From positions 2,976,001 through 3,040,000 of the forward strand of contig NZ_FNSQ01000005.1 of the NCBI RefSeq assembly GCF_900105205.1: a stretch of DNA of 64,000 bases. Direction: 5' to 3'. Positions 27,521 through 35,362 of this stretch are shown here, piece by piece. Made by a program: the position numbers and the translations under genes. The notes below the pieces were generated by a model that ran no database searches, had not been told where the DNA came from, and worked only from the letters and a program-made list of their open reading frames with translations. Source of the stretch: Microbacterium hydrocarbonoxydans. Lineage in GTDB: Bacteria; Actinomycetota; Actinomycetes; Actinomycetales; Microbacteriaceae. Positions within the stretch are counted from its first letter, which is position 1. Each line of letters starts with the position of its first letter.

Positions 27521-28300
27521 TCAGAGCGGGAGGATGACACTGTTCATCACCGCCGTCAGTCTCGACATGATCTCCGTCCAGAGCCCCGTCAGCATGAGCA
27601 GGCCGAGGACGATCAGCAAAACTCCGCCGATGATGTTCACCACGCGGATGTGTCGGCGGAGGAACCCGATCGCCTTCGTCGCCCACCCGAATCCGAGCGC
27701 GACGAGCAGGAACGGGATGCCGAGCCCGAGCGAGTACGCCAGGCCGAGCATGCCCGCACGCACCGGGTCGCCCGCGTTGAACGAGAGGGCGAAGATGGCG
27801 GTCAGGGTCGGGCCGAGGCACGGCGCCCAGCCGATGCCGAGCGCGACACCCAGCAGCGGTGCGCCGATCAGGCCGGCCTTCGAGTCCACATGGAACCGCA
27901 GCTCGCGCTGCGCGAAGCCGAAGAGGCCGAGGAAGACGAGGCCCATCAGGATGATCACACCGCCGAGGATGCGCGTGATGAGCTCGCCCCACTGGAGCAG
28001 GAAGACGTTCGCCAGCCCGCCGAGCGCCGTCAGCGAGACGAACACCAGGCTGAAGCCGAGGATGAACAGCAGCACCCCGAGCACGAGTCGGCCGCGCGCG
28101 GGGGCCTCGACCGTCGAGACCGCGGTGCCGTCGGCCGTGCTCGCGGAACGGCGAGGCGTGACCGCTCCCCCGAGGAATCCGAGGTAACCAGGCACCAGCG
28201 GCAGCACGCACGGCGACAGGAACGAGACCAGGCCGGCGAGCATCGCGACGGGGATGGCGAGCCAGAGGGCGCCGGATCCGATGATGGCTTCGGGGTTCAC
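27521..28300 (-). CDS. ccdA: CcdA thiol-disulfide transport protein
   Basis: Passes electrons from cytosolic thioredoxin across the membrane to ResA. 259 residues, six or more membrane segments. Redox cysteines are Cys31 in SFLSPCVLPLVPGY and the partner in GIGWAPCLGPTL. Start GTG 28300 lies 16 bases after the resA stop. Order resA-ccdA-resB-ccsB is the classic actinobacterial cytochrome c maturation operon. Confidence 0.94.
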   Translation of the reverse strand: MNPEAIIGSGALWLAIPVAMLAGLVSFLSPCVLPLVPGYLGFLGGAVTPRRSASTADGTAVSTVEAPARGRLVLGVLLFILGFSLVFVSLTALGGLANVFLLQWGELITRILGGVIILMGLVFLGLFGFAQRELRFHVDSKAGLIGAPLLGVALGIGWAPCLGPTLTAIFALSFNAGDPVRAGMLGLAYSLGLGIPFLLVALGFGWATKAIGFLRRHIRVVNIIGGVLLIVLGLLMLTGLWTEIMSRLTAVMNSVILPL

Positions 28301-28316
28301 CGCGCCCCCGAGAGGG

Positions 28317-28970
28317 TCACGAGTCCTCCGCGAGCGCGTCCTTGACGAGCGTCGAGAGGATCGAGGTGCCGTCGATCGGGCCGATGATGCGCGCGGCCAC
28401 CCTGCCCTGCTTGTCGAGCACGAGTGTGGTGGGCGTCGCCTGGATCGGCACGGACGAGGCGAAAGCGAGCTTCGCCTCGGCGGTGTCGACGTCGATCAGG
28501 CTGGGGTATGTCACGCCGAACTCGTCGGAGAAGGCCTGCGCCGTGTCCGCCTGGTCGCGCGTGTTGATGCCGAGGAAGGCCACGTCGTCGCCGCCCTGCT
28601 CCTGCCAGACGCTCTCGAGGTCCTCGGCCTCGACGCGGCACGGCGCGCACCCGGCGTACCAGAAGTTGACGACCGTCACCTTGCCGGCGAGCTCGGAGCT
28701 GTCGAAGTCGTCGCCGTTCTCGGTGACGCCGCTGAACTCGGCGACCGGCTCGCCCCGCTCCGCGACGGGGATCTCGACGATCGCACCGTCGGCTGCGACG
28801 TATCCGGGGTTGTCACCGCTGAGGAACGAGTCGTTCACAGGATCGGGAGCGCAGGCGCTCAGACCGATGGCGAGCACCGCGGCGAGCGCGACACCGACCG
28901 CGCGGCGAGAAGGCCGGATGCGGGAGGGGCGGCCGCTGCGGATCGGACGAACCGTCGAGGCGAGTGGCAC
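28317..28970 (-). CDS. resA: ResA/TlpA-type thioredoxin lipoprotein
   Basis: Reduces the heme-binding cysteines of apocytochrome c outside the membrane. 217 residues. Basic N-terminus, hydrophobic signal, and lipobox LSAC with Cys40 as lipid anchor. The thioredoxin domain follows with WYAGCAPC (Cys108, Cys111) and the cis-Pro loop IQATPTTLVLD. GTG 28970 follows TAAACT by seven bases; a leaderless transcript is likely. First gene of the operon. Confidence 0.93.
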   Translation of the reverse strand: MPLASTVRPIRSGRPSRIRPSRRAVGVALAAVLAIGLSACAPDPVNDSFLSGDNPGYVAADGAIVEIPVAERGEPVAEFSGVTENGDDFDSSELAGKVTVVNFWYAGCAPCRVEAEDLESVWQEQGGDDVAFLGINTRDQADTAQAFSDEFGVTYPSLIDVDTAEAKLAFASSVPIQATPTTLVLDKQGRVAARIIGPIDGTSILSTLVKDALAEDS

Positions 28971-28977
28971 GATTCCC

Positions 28978-28983
28978 AGTTTA
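28978..28983 (-). promoter_or_regulatory. -10 box TAAACT, start of cytochrome c maturation operon
   Basis: Leftward TAAACT, seven bases, then GTG at 28970. Confidence 0.55.
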
Positions 28984-29032
28984 CGCGGGGGTTCCTATGC
29001 ATGGGCCGGACGTGCGAGCCGCCCGGAGGCGG

Positions 29033-29437
29033 TCAGAGCCGCGCCAGCACGTCGGCCACGCTGGCCCGGAATCGGGGGCACGTGGCGATGTCGTGCGATC
29101 GGCATCCCATCGCATGCTCGGTCATCTCGCGCGACCGCCGCATCTCCTCCATCCGGCTGTCGAGGTCGTCGAGGTGGCGCTGCAGCACCTGGTGACGCTC
29201 GGCGGCGCCGTCGTCGAGCATCACGCCGATCTGGTCGAGCGTCATCCCGGCCGCCTTGCTGCGCTGGATCACCGCGATGCGCACGACCTCGTCCTGCCCG
29301 TAGCGGCGCCGACCCGCCGCATCGCGCGCGGGGGTGAGCAGCCCGACCGACTCCCAGTGCCGGAGCACGTTCGTGGGCAGATCGAACTTCGCGGCGACCT
29401 CGCCGACGGACCATGGGTTCACGACGCTTGACTTCAT
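29033..29437 (-). CDS. MerR family regulator with C-terminal Cys/His cluster
   Basis: 134 residues. MerR winged helix (WSVGEVAAKFDLPTNVLRHWESVGLL), dimer helix, then a short C-terminal part with Cys112, His115 and Cys120 in GCRSHDIATC. These could bind a metal or respond to thiol oxidation, as in other MerR sensors. ATG 29437 lies inside a perfect palindrome shared with the divergent flavoprotein gene, so the start is less sure than usual. Predicted to activate that gene by the MerR twisting mechanism and to limit its own expression. Confidence 0.85.
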   Translation of the reverse strand: MKSSVVNPWSVGEVAAKFDLPTNVLRHWESVGLLTPARDAAGRRRYGQDEVVRIAVIQRSKAAGMTLDQIGVMLDDGAAERHQVLQRHLDDLDSRMEEMRRSREMTEHAMGCRSHDIATCPRFRASVADVLARL

Positions 29438-29458
29438 GTTGACATGAAGCCACACACT
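29428..29458 (+). promoter_or_regulatory. MerR-type promoter and operator for the TrxR-like gene
   Basis: TTGACT (29428-29433), a long 19-base spacer and CACACT (29453-29458) match MerR-activated promoters. The dyad CTTCATGT-TG-ACATGAAG (29432-29449) is perfect over 8 bp per arm and covers the spacer. It also covers the start codon of the merR gene. Confidence 0.65.
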
Positions 29459-29497
29459 GGACGAGAACGCAAGCGAGCACCCTCGGAAGGACCCCAC

Positions 29498-30397
29498 ATG
29501 TATGACGCGATCGTGATCGGCGCAGGCCCCGCCGGCCTCCAGTCCGCCTTGACTCTCGGGCGGATGCATCGCTCGACGCTGCTGCTGGATTCCGGCGACT
29601 ACCGCAACGGCACCGTGCTGCACATGCACAACGTCGTCGCGAACGACGGCACTCCCCCGGCGGAGTTCCGGGCGACGGCGCGCGCGCAGCTCGCGGAGTA
29701 CGCCGATGTCGAGATCCGCGACGTCGGCGCGACGACCGTCACTCCGATCGATGCGACGTTCTCCGTGCAGTTGGCCGACGGCGACACCGTCGAGGCTCGT
29801 CACGTGATCCTCGCCACCGGCGTCGCCGACGACCTGCCGCCCGTGCCGGGGCTGCAGGAGCTGTGGGGCACGAGGGCGTTCATCTGCCCGTTCTGCGACG
29901 GCCATGAGCATGCCGGGATGCCCATCGGCATCCTCGGTGCCGCGCCTCGCGCCGAGCACCTGATCGGGCTGCTCGGCCGCATCGTCGGCGACATCACGGT
30001 CTTCCCGGTCGAGCAGCCGTTCACGGCCGACGAGACCCGAGCACTCGAGGGCCTCGGAGCCCGCGTCAGCCTCGCACCTGTCACCACCGTCGCGCCCGAC
30101 GGCGACGGAGTGCGGCTCAGCACGAAGACGGCCGAGCAGACGGTGGCCGGAGTCTTCGTGGCCTCGGGGTCGCTGCGCCATCGGGCGCCGTTCGCGGATC
30201 AGCTGGGCTTGACCCTGCTGCCCTCCGGGTCGATCGAGATCGACGACTTCGGACGCACCTCGCTCGCGGGGGTCTTCGCGGCGGGCGACCTCGCGCACCG
30301 CGCCTCGCTCCCCGGCCCGATGGCCTCCGTGCTGCTGGCAGCAGCGGCAGGGCAGCTGGCAGCGGTCGGCGTCATGCAGTCCTTGATGGCCCGCTGA
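29498..30397 (+). CDS. Thioredoxin-reductase-like flavoprotein with CPFC motif
   Basis: 299 residues, two-domain TrxR fold. FAD loop VIGAGPAGLQSA (6-17) and the second FAD motif GVFAAGDLAHR are present. The redox pair is Cys130/Cys133 in FICPFCDGHE, where TrxB has CATCDG. In the NADPH domain the glycine loop is ILGAAPRAEHL rather than GGGDSA, and the HRRxxxR phosphate-binding motif is absent. This pattern recalls NADPH-independent dithiol oxidases such as GliT and HlmI. ATG 29498 has GGAAGGA upstream. Regulated by the divergent MerR. Confidence 0.85.
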   Translation: MYDAIVIGAGPAGLQSALTLGRMHRSTLLLDSGDYRNGTVLHMHNVVANDGTPPAEFRATARAQLAEYADVEIRDVGATTVTPIDATFSVQLADGDTVEARHVILATGVADDLPPVPGLQELWGTRAFICPFCDGHEHAGMPIGILGAAPRAEHLIGLLGRIVGDITVFPVEQPFTADETRALEGLGARVSLAPVTTVAPDGDGVRLSTKTAEQTVAGVFVASGSLRHRAPFADQLGLTLLPSGSIEIDDFGRTSLAGVFAAGDLAHRASLPGPMASVLLAAAAGQLAAVGVMQSLMAR

Positions 30398-30448
30398 GAG
30401 TGGTCGCGAGCCGGCGCCCGACGGGCACCGCGACGCACCGCGCCGCGC

Positions 30449-30484
30449 TGATCAGACCGCGCCGAGATGATCAGACCGCGCCGA
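30449..30484. repeat. 17-bp tandem repeat across the phosphatase stop codon
   Basis: TGATCAGACCGCGCCGA occurs at 30449-30465 and again at 30468-30484, period 19. The right copy contains the stop and last codons of the histidine phosphatase gene; the left copy is just beyond it. Confidence 0.85.
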
Positions 30485-31100
30485 CGTCGACGGCGCCACC
30501 CGTCGCTGCGGGTTCGGCGTAGTCGACCTCACGCCAGACGTCGCCGACCAGCTCGAACGAGGTGACGCTCGACAGCGCGCAGCGGCGGGTACGCGGGTCG
30601 TGCCGGAGAGGCAGACCCGCGACCCGCAGGTGCGTGATCCAGATCGGCGCCTGATGCGAGACCATCACGAGATCGCCGTCATCGACGGAGCGCCAGGCCT
30701 CGGCCATCATCCCCAGCATCCGCTCGGCGATCGATGCATACGGCTCGCCCCAGCTCGGCAGCGACGGCTGACGCAGATGCCACCAGTTGACGGGGTTCAG
30801 CAGCGAGCGGCGCATCTGCGTACCCTCGAACACGTTGGTGGGCTCGATGAGTCGGATGTCGATCTCCGGCGTGAGGCCGAAGTGCTCTGCGAAGGGCTCG
30901 GCGGATTCCTGTGCGCGCTCCAGCGGCGAGGAATAGAGACCGGCCACCGAGCGATCCAGGCTCGCGATGTGGTCGGAGGCGGCGCTCGCCATCTTCCGCC
31001 CCGCGCGGCTCAGGTGGTAGTCGGGCAGCCGGCCGTACAGCACACGCTTCGGATTGTGCACCTCACCGTGGCGGACCAGATGCAGACGGGATGCCACCAC
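30471..31100 (-). CDS. Histidine phosphatase family protein
   Basis: 209 residues, phosphoglycerate-mutase-like fold. The catalytic phosphohistidine is His11 in LVRHGEV, supported by Arg in SSPLERAQESAEP and by the second His in VMVSHQAP. Family members remove phosphate from sugars, nucleotides or proteins; the substrate here is not evident. GTG 31100 follows the stop of a 23-residue reading frame by a single base, so translation is probably coupled. It lies divergent from aspS. Confidence 0.88.
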   Translation of the reverse strand: MVASRLHLVRHGEVHNPKRVLYGRLPDYHLSRAGRKMASAASDHIASLDRSVAGLYSSPLERAQESAEPFAEHFGLTPEIDIRLIEPTNVFEGTQMRRSLLNPVNWWHLRQPSLPSWGEPYASIAERMLGMMAEAWRSVDDGDLVMVSHQAPIWITHLRVAGLPLRHDPRTRRCALSSVTSFELVGDVWREVDYAEPAATGGAVDVGAV

Positions 31101-31101
31101 G

Positions 31102-31173
31102 TCAGGCCCTGCGGTAGCGGGAGTCGCCGAAGCCGAGGATGAGGTACAGGTCTGCGATGCCGTGGGAGTCCAT
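31102..31173 (-). CDS. Possible 23-residue small protein or leader peptide
   Basis: ATG at 31173 is preceded by GGAAAGG with five-base spacing, a better ribosome-binding site than most in the window. The product starts MDSHGIADLY and ends GDSRYRRA, with a short hydrophobic middle (LYLILGFG). Its TGA is one base from the GTG of the histidine phosphatase. It is either a conserved microprotein or a leader whose translation sets phosphatase expression. I do not recognise a family with certainty. Confidence 0.55.
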   Translation of the reverse strand: MDSHGIADLYLILGFGDSRYRRA

Positions 31174-31243
31174 GTGGGCCTTTCCGTCGTGGCGATCCTA
31201 CTGAGCGATATGCCACCGGCAGAGGAGGCGACACCCGCCCCCG

Positions 31244-31249
31244 TAGAAT
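31244..31249 (+). promoter_or_regulatory. -10 box of aspS
   Basis: TAGAAT at 31244-31249 would start a leader of about 33 bases ending in the strong AGGAGGAA site before GTG 31289. No clear -35 is visible. Confidence 0.5.
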
Positions 31250-31288
31250 GGGCGGGTTCACCATTTCCCAGATCAGGAGGAATCCTCC

Positions 31289-33067
31289 GTGCTTCGCACC
31301 CACTCGGCAGGCTCGCTGCGAGCCGAGCATATCGGTCAGACCGTCACCCTCTCGGGTTGGGTCGATCGCCGTCGTGATCACGGAGGAGTCGCGTTCATCG
31401 ATCTTCGGGATGCGTCCGGCATCGCCCAGGTCGTCATCCGCGACGAAGAGGTCGCGCACCCGTTGCGCAACGAGTTCGTGCTGAAGGTGACCGGCGAGGT
31501 CTCGCGTCGCCCCGAGGGCAACGCGAACCCGAACCTGCCCACCGGCGAGATCGAGCTCATCGCGACCGAGGTCGAGGTGCTGAACGAGTCCGCTGCGCTG
31601 CCGTTCCAGGTGTCGACCGCTGTCGCTGACACCGAGACGGTCGGTGAGGAGGCCCGCCTCAAGTACCGCTACCTCGACCTGCGTCGCCCCGCCGCGGCAT
31701 CCGCTCTGCGCCTGCGCTCAGACGTCTACAAGGCCGTCCGCGACGTGCTGCACGGCGAGGACTTCACCGAGGTCGAGACGCCCACGCTCACGCGATCGAC
31801 GCCGGAAGGCGCCCGCGACTTCGTCGTGCCCGCTCGCCTGCACCCCGGCAGCTGGTACGCGCTGCCGCAGTCGCCGCAGCTGTTCAAGCAGCTGCTCATG
31901 GTCGGCGGCGTCGAGAAGTACTACCAGATCGCCCGTTGCTACCGCGATGAGGACTTCCGCGCCGACCGCCAGCCGGAGTTCACCCAGCTCGACATCGAGA
32001 TGAGCTTCGTCGACCAGGAAGACGTCATCGCGCTGATGGAGTCGCTCATCCAGGCGATGTGGAAGACCATCGGCGTCGAGGTGCAGACCCCGCTGCCGCG
32101 CATGACCTACGCCGAGGCGATGGCCAAGTACGGCTCCGACAAGCCCGACCTCCGCTTCGGACTCGAGCTCGTCGAGGCGACCGAGTACTTCGCGAACACG
32201 CCGTTCCGGGTGTTCCAGGCCGAGTACGTCGGTGCCGTCGTGATGCCCGGCGGTGCGAGCCAGCCGCGCAAGCAGCTCGACGCGTGGCAGGACTGGGCGA
32301 AGCAGCGCGGCGCTCGCGGTCTCGCGTACGTGCTCTTCAACGAGGACGGCTCGCTCGGCGGCCCCGCGGCGAAGAACCTCTCCGAGGCCGAGCAGGCGGG
32401 TCTCGCCGAGTTCGTCGGCGCCTCTGCGGGCGACTGCGTGTTCTTCGCGGCCGGTTCGACGAAGGAGAGCCGCGCTCTCCTCGGCGCCGCGCGCGTGGAG
32501 ATCGGTCGTCGTCTCGGCTACCTGAACCCCGACGAGTTCGCCTTCACGTGGGTCGTCGACGCGCCGATGTTCGAGCCGGCAGCGGATGCCGTCGCATCCG
32601 GTGACGTCGCCGTCGGCGCCGGAGCCTGGACCGCCGTGCACCACGCGTTCACCGGTCCGAAGCCGGAGTTCCAGGACACGTTCGACACCGACCCCGGTTC
32701 CGCGCTGGCGTACGCCTACGACATCGTGTGCAACGGCTCGGAACTCGGCGGCGGCTCGATCCGCATCCACCGCGAAGACGTGCAGAAGCGCGTGTTCGAG
32801 GTCATGGGCATCAGCGACGAGGTCGCTCAGGAGCAGTTCGGCTTCCTGCTCGACGCCTTCAAGTTCGGCGCCCCGCCGCACGGCGGGATCGCGCTCGGCA
32901 TGGATCGCGTCCTGCAGCACCTCACGAAGACCGAGTCGATCCGCGACGTGATCGCGTTCCCGAAGTCGGGCAACGGATTCGACCCGCTGACCGCGGCGCC
33001 GGCGCCGATCACCGCGGCGCAGCGCGCCGAGGCCGGTGTCGACTTCGAACCGGACGACGAGGCCTGA
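31289..33067 (+). CDS. aspS: Aspartyl-tRNA synthetase
   Basis: Charges tRNA-Asp with aspartate. 592 residues, full bacterial class II type: N-terminal OB anticodon domain (1-105), class II motif 2 in [20 protein letters not shown], the inserted GAD domain at about 285-415, and motif 3 in [14 protein letters not shown]. Start is GTG 31289 with AGGAGGAA upstream. Many actinobacteria use AspRS enzymes that also charge tRNA-Asn; sequence alone does not settle this here. A strong intrinsic terminator follows the gene. Confidence 0.98.
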   Translation: MLRTHSAGSLRAEHIGQTVTLSGWVDRRRDHGGVAFIDLRDASGIAQVVIRDEEVAHPLRNEFVLKVTGEVSRRPEGNANPNLPTGEIELIATEVEVLNESAALPFQVSTAVADTETVGEEARLKYRYLDLRRPAAASALRLRSDVYKAVRDVLHGEDFTEVETPTLTRSTPEGARDFVVPARLHPGSWYALPQSPQLFKQLLMVGGVEKYYQIARCYRDEDFRADRQPEFTQLDIEMSFVDQEDVIALMESLIQAMWKTIGVEVQTPLPRMTYAEAMAKYGSDKPDLRFGLELVEATEYFANTPFRVFQAEYVGAVVMPGGASQPRKQLDAWQDWAKQRGARGLAYVLFNEDGSLGGPAAKNLSEAEQAGLAEFVGASAGDCVFFAAGSTKESRALLGAARVEIGRRLGYLNPDEFAFTWVVDAPMFEPAADAVASGDVAVGAGAWTAVHHAFTGPKPEFQDTFDTDPGSALAYAYDIVCNGSELGGGSIRIHREDVQKRVFEVMGISDEVAQEQFGFLLDAFKFGAPPHGGIALGMDRVLQHLTKTESIRDVIAFPKSGNGFDPLTAAPAPITAAQRAEAGVDFEPDDEA

Positions 33068-33077
33068 CCTACGCAGA

Positions 33078-33111
33078 GGCCCTCTCCCGCACACGCGGGA
33101 GGGGGCCTTTT
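33078..33111 (+). terminator. Intrinsic terminator of aspS
   Basis: A 13-bp GC stem (33078-33090 with 33095-33107, one G-U pair) with loop ACAC is followed by TTTT at 33108-33111. It is the most classical rho-independent terminator in the window. Confidence 0.9.
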
Positions 33112-33133
33112 GCGTGTGCGGGCGTCGCGCGGT

Positions 33134-33219
33134 GTGCGCCACACAAGTCCGATTACGCTTCCGAAGTCCGGATTCGACCGATTCGGACGTGCGAGGCGCA
33201 ATCGGACGTGCGAGGCGCA
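33134..33219. repeat. Direct and inverted repeats between aspS and the TSUP gene
   Basis: TCGGACGTGCGAGGCGCA occurs twice in tandem (33183-33200 and 33202-33219). A diverged inverted copy lies at 33134-33154 (GTGCGCC, six variable bases, GTCCGATT). The block sits between the aspS terminator and the TSUP stop and encodes nothing recognisable. Confidence 0.75.
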
Positions 33220-33235
33220 CGACGGGGACGGATGC

Positions 33236-34063
33236 TCAGCGCAGCTGCGCGAGCGCCGGGGCGATGTTCTCGTTCCAGACGTCGACGCCGAGCTTCGCGA
33301 TCAGCGCCACCACCACGACGAGGAACACCACCCGGATGAAGGTCGTGCCACGGGAGATCGCCATCCGCGAGCCGAGGTAGCTGCCGGCGACGTTCGCGAC
33401 CGCGAGGATGCCGCCGAGCAGCCACAGCACCGCGCCGTGCGGGATGAAGAGCAGCAGAGCGCCGGTGTTCGTGGCGAGGTTGACGATCTTCGCCTTCGCA
33501 CTCGCCTGGAGGAAGTCGTACCCCAGCAGGGCGACGAGTGAGATCACCAGGAACGTGCCGGTGCCTGGGCCGATGAGCCCGTCGTAGAACCCGATCACGA
33601 GTCCGGCGAGTCCCGCGGTGATGTGGTGCTTGTGACCGGTGAAGCGCAGTCGGGTCGCCGCGCCCATCTGCGGGCGGAACGCGGTGAACAGGGCGACGGC
33701 CAGCAGAGCGACCACGATGATCGGCTTGAAAGCCGCCGCGGGGAGGACGGTCGCGACCGCCGCACCGCCGAACGATCCGGCGAGCGCGATCGCGGCCATG
33801 GGCAGAGCGGTGCGGATGTCGGGTCTCGCCCGTCGGTAGTAGGTCACGCTGCTCGTGGCGGTGCCGAAGACTGAGGCGAGCTTGTTGGTGGCGAGGGCCT
33901 GAAGAGGTGAGATCCCCGGGATCAGCAGCAGCGCAGGGAGCTGCAGGAGGCCACCGCCGCCCACGACGGCGTCGATCCACCCGGCTGCGAACGCCGCGAC
34001 GATCACGAGGATCAGGGTTCCCCAGGTGAGCTGCTCGAGCCCCAGCATCCCACCGATCTCCAT
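33236..34063 (-). CDS. TSUP (TauE/SafE) family permease
   Basis: 275 residues, eight membrane helices. The family signatures are AGWIDAVVGGGGLLQLPAL near the N-terminus and GFYDGLIGPGTGTFLVIS in the middle, one in each half of the inverted repeat. Family members move sulfite, sulfoacetate, or related organic anions. Start ATG 34063 is preferred; ATG 34048 (MLGLEQ) is a possible alternative with GGAG in front. It is a single gene, divergent from the next ABC operon. Confidence 0.9.
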   Translation of the reverse strand: MEIGGMLGLEQLTWGTLILVIVAAFAAGWIDAVVGGGGLLQLPALLLIPGISPLQALATNKLASVFGTATSSVTYYRRARPDIRTALPMAAIALAGSFGGAAVATVLPAAAFKPIIVVALLAVALFTAFRPQMGAATRLRFTGHKHHITAGLAGLVIGFYDGLIGPGTGTFLVISLVALLGYDFLQASAKAKIVNLATNTGALLLFIPHGAVLWLLGGILAVANVAGSYLGSRMAISRGTTFIRVVFLVVVVALIAKLGVDVWNENIAPALAQLR

Positions 34064-34156
34064 CCGTCCAGGATGCCAGACTGGCAGCACCTGACCGGCC
34101 ATGCCCCGGCCACCTCTCGTTCACCCGAGGCGGGATCGTCGGCAACCCGCGGCTCA

Positions 34157-34209
34157 TAGTGTCCTCTCGCAACCCGACTCCGGCTCACGCTGCCGGACAC
34201 CGAGAGGAC
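34157..34209 (+). promoter_or_regulatory. Promoter and spaced inverted repeat before ABC operon
   Basis: TAGTGT (34157-34162) is a good -10 candidate. GTCCTCTCG (34161-34169) and CGAGAGGAC (34201-34209) form a perfect 9-bp inverted repeat 31 bases apart. The right arm contains the GAGAGGA ribosome-binding site before ATG 34214. If transcription starts near 34169 the left arm is not in the mRNA, so an operator pair is likelier than an RNA switch. Confidence 0.5.
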
Positions 34210-34213
34210 CCTG

Positions 34214-35362
34214 ATGACCAACTTCCACCGCCGCGCGCGCATCGGCGCCGGCATCGCCCTGTTCACCACCGCTGCGCTGGGCCTGACCGCGTGCGCCACG
34301 GGCGCGGAGACCCCCGCCGCCGGCAGCGACGAGGTCGATGCTGCGACCGCGACGTCCGTCGAGGACTTCGGCACCTTCGCCGAACTCGAGGAGGCCGCCA
34401 AGGCCGAAGGCCAGCTCAACGTGATCGCGCTTCCCCGCGACTGGGCGAACTACGGTGAGATCCTCGATCTCTTCGCGGAGAAGTACCCCGAGATCACGAT
34501 CAACGAGGCATCCCCCGACGTATCGAGCGCCGAGGAGATCCAGGCCGCAAAGACGAACGAGGGCCTGGACACCGCGCCGGACGTGTTCGATCTCGGTCTC
34601 ACCGTCGCGCTGCAGAACACCGATGTGTTCGCGCCGTACCAGGTGCAGACATGGGACGAGATCCCTGACGCCCTCAAGGAGCCGAGCGGCCTGTTCGTCG
34701 GCGACTACGGCGGATACATGTCGATCGGCTACGACTCGTCGAAGTTCGACGCCCCCGAGTCGCTCGACGACCTGAAGGATGCCGCCTACAAGGGCGCCGT
34801 CGCCATCAACGGCGATCCCACCCAGGCCGGCGCCGCCTTCGCGGCCGTAGGCCTCGCCACGGTGCAGTCGGACGGATCGCTCGACGACTTCCAGCCGGGC
34901 ATCGACTTCTTCGCCGACCTGCAGAAGGCCGGCAACCTGCTCAAGGTCGACGTCACCACCGCGACAGTCGCGAGCGGCGAGACCCCGGTCGTCTTCGACT
35001 GGGACTACTTGAACGCGGCGCACGCCCAGGGCGACGATGGCAACAAGGACTGGAAGGTCGTCGTCCTCGACGGCACCGGCTACGCGGGCTACTACAACCA
35101 GGCGATCAACAAGGATGCCCCGAACCCGGCTGCCGCACGTCTGTGGCAGGAGTTCCTCTACAGCGACGAGGTCCAGAACCTGTGGCTCAAGGGCGGTGCA
35201 CGCCCCGCGCGCATGGAGGCCATGACCGAGGCCGGCACGATCGACGCCGACCTCGCTGCCGCCCTCCCCGAGGTGCCCAGCGAGACGGTCGTCCCGACCG
35301 AGGAGCAGTCAACGAACGCCGGCACGCTGCTCGGCGAGAAGTGGGCAGCGGCGGTCCAGTGA
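34214..35362 (+). CDS. ABC transporter solute-binding lipoprotein (PotD/iron type)
   Basis: 382 residues, family of spermidine, iron, thiamine and phosphonate binding proteins. Lipoprotein signal with lipobox LTAC (Cys26), then a linker and mature domain from about residue 50 (EGQLNVIALPRDWANYGEIL). A variable hydrophobic ligand pocket gives no clear substrate. It starts a four-gene operon in which every following start overlaps the previous stop by four bases. The full importer makes this a complete uptake system. Confidence 0.9.
   Translation: MTNFHRRARIGAGIALFTTAALGLTACATGAETPAAGSDEVDAATATSVEDFGTFAELEEAAKAEGQLNVIALPRDWANYGEILDLFAEKYPEITINEASPDVSSAEEIQAAKTNEGLDTAPDVFDLGLTVALQNTDVFAPYQVQTWDEIPDALKEPSGLFVGDYGGYMSIGYDSSKFDAPESLDDLKDAAYKGAVAINGDPTQAGAAFAAVGLATVQSDGSLDDFQPGIDFFADLQKAGNLLKVDVTTATVASGETPVVFDWDYLNAAHAQGDDGNKDWKVVVLDGTGYAGYYNQAINKDAPNPAAARLWQEFLYSDEVQNLWLKGGARPARMEAMTEAGTIDADLAAALPEVPSETVVPTEEQSTNAGTLLGEKWAAAVQ

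Noticed and set aside
33183..33219. CRISPR-like repeats
   Set aside because: Only two copies, 19-base period with no unique spacers, and no cas genes.
31718..33220. 500-codon leftward frame opposite aspS
   Set aside because: No start signals and no family features; aspS on the other strand is certain.
34157..34213. Known riboswitch before the PotD-type operon
   Set aside because: No match I could make to TPP, SAM, THF, guanidine or other class consensus, and the likely start point leaves part of the fold untranscribed.
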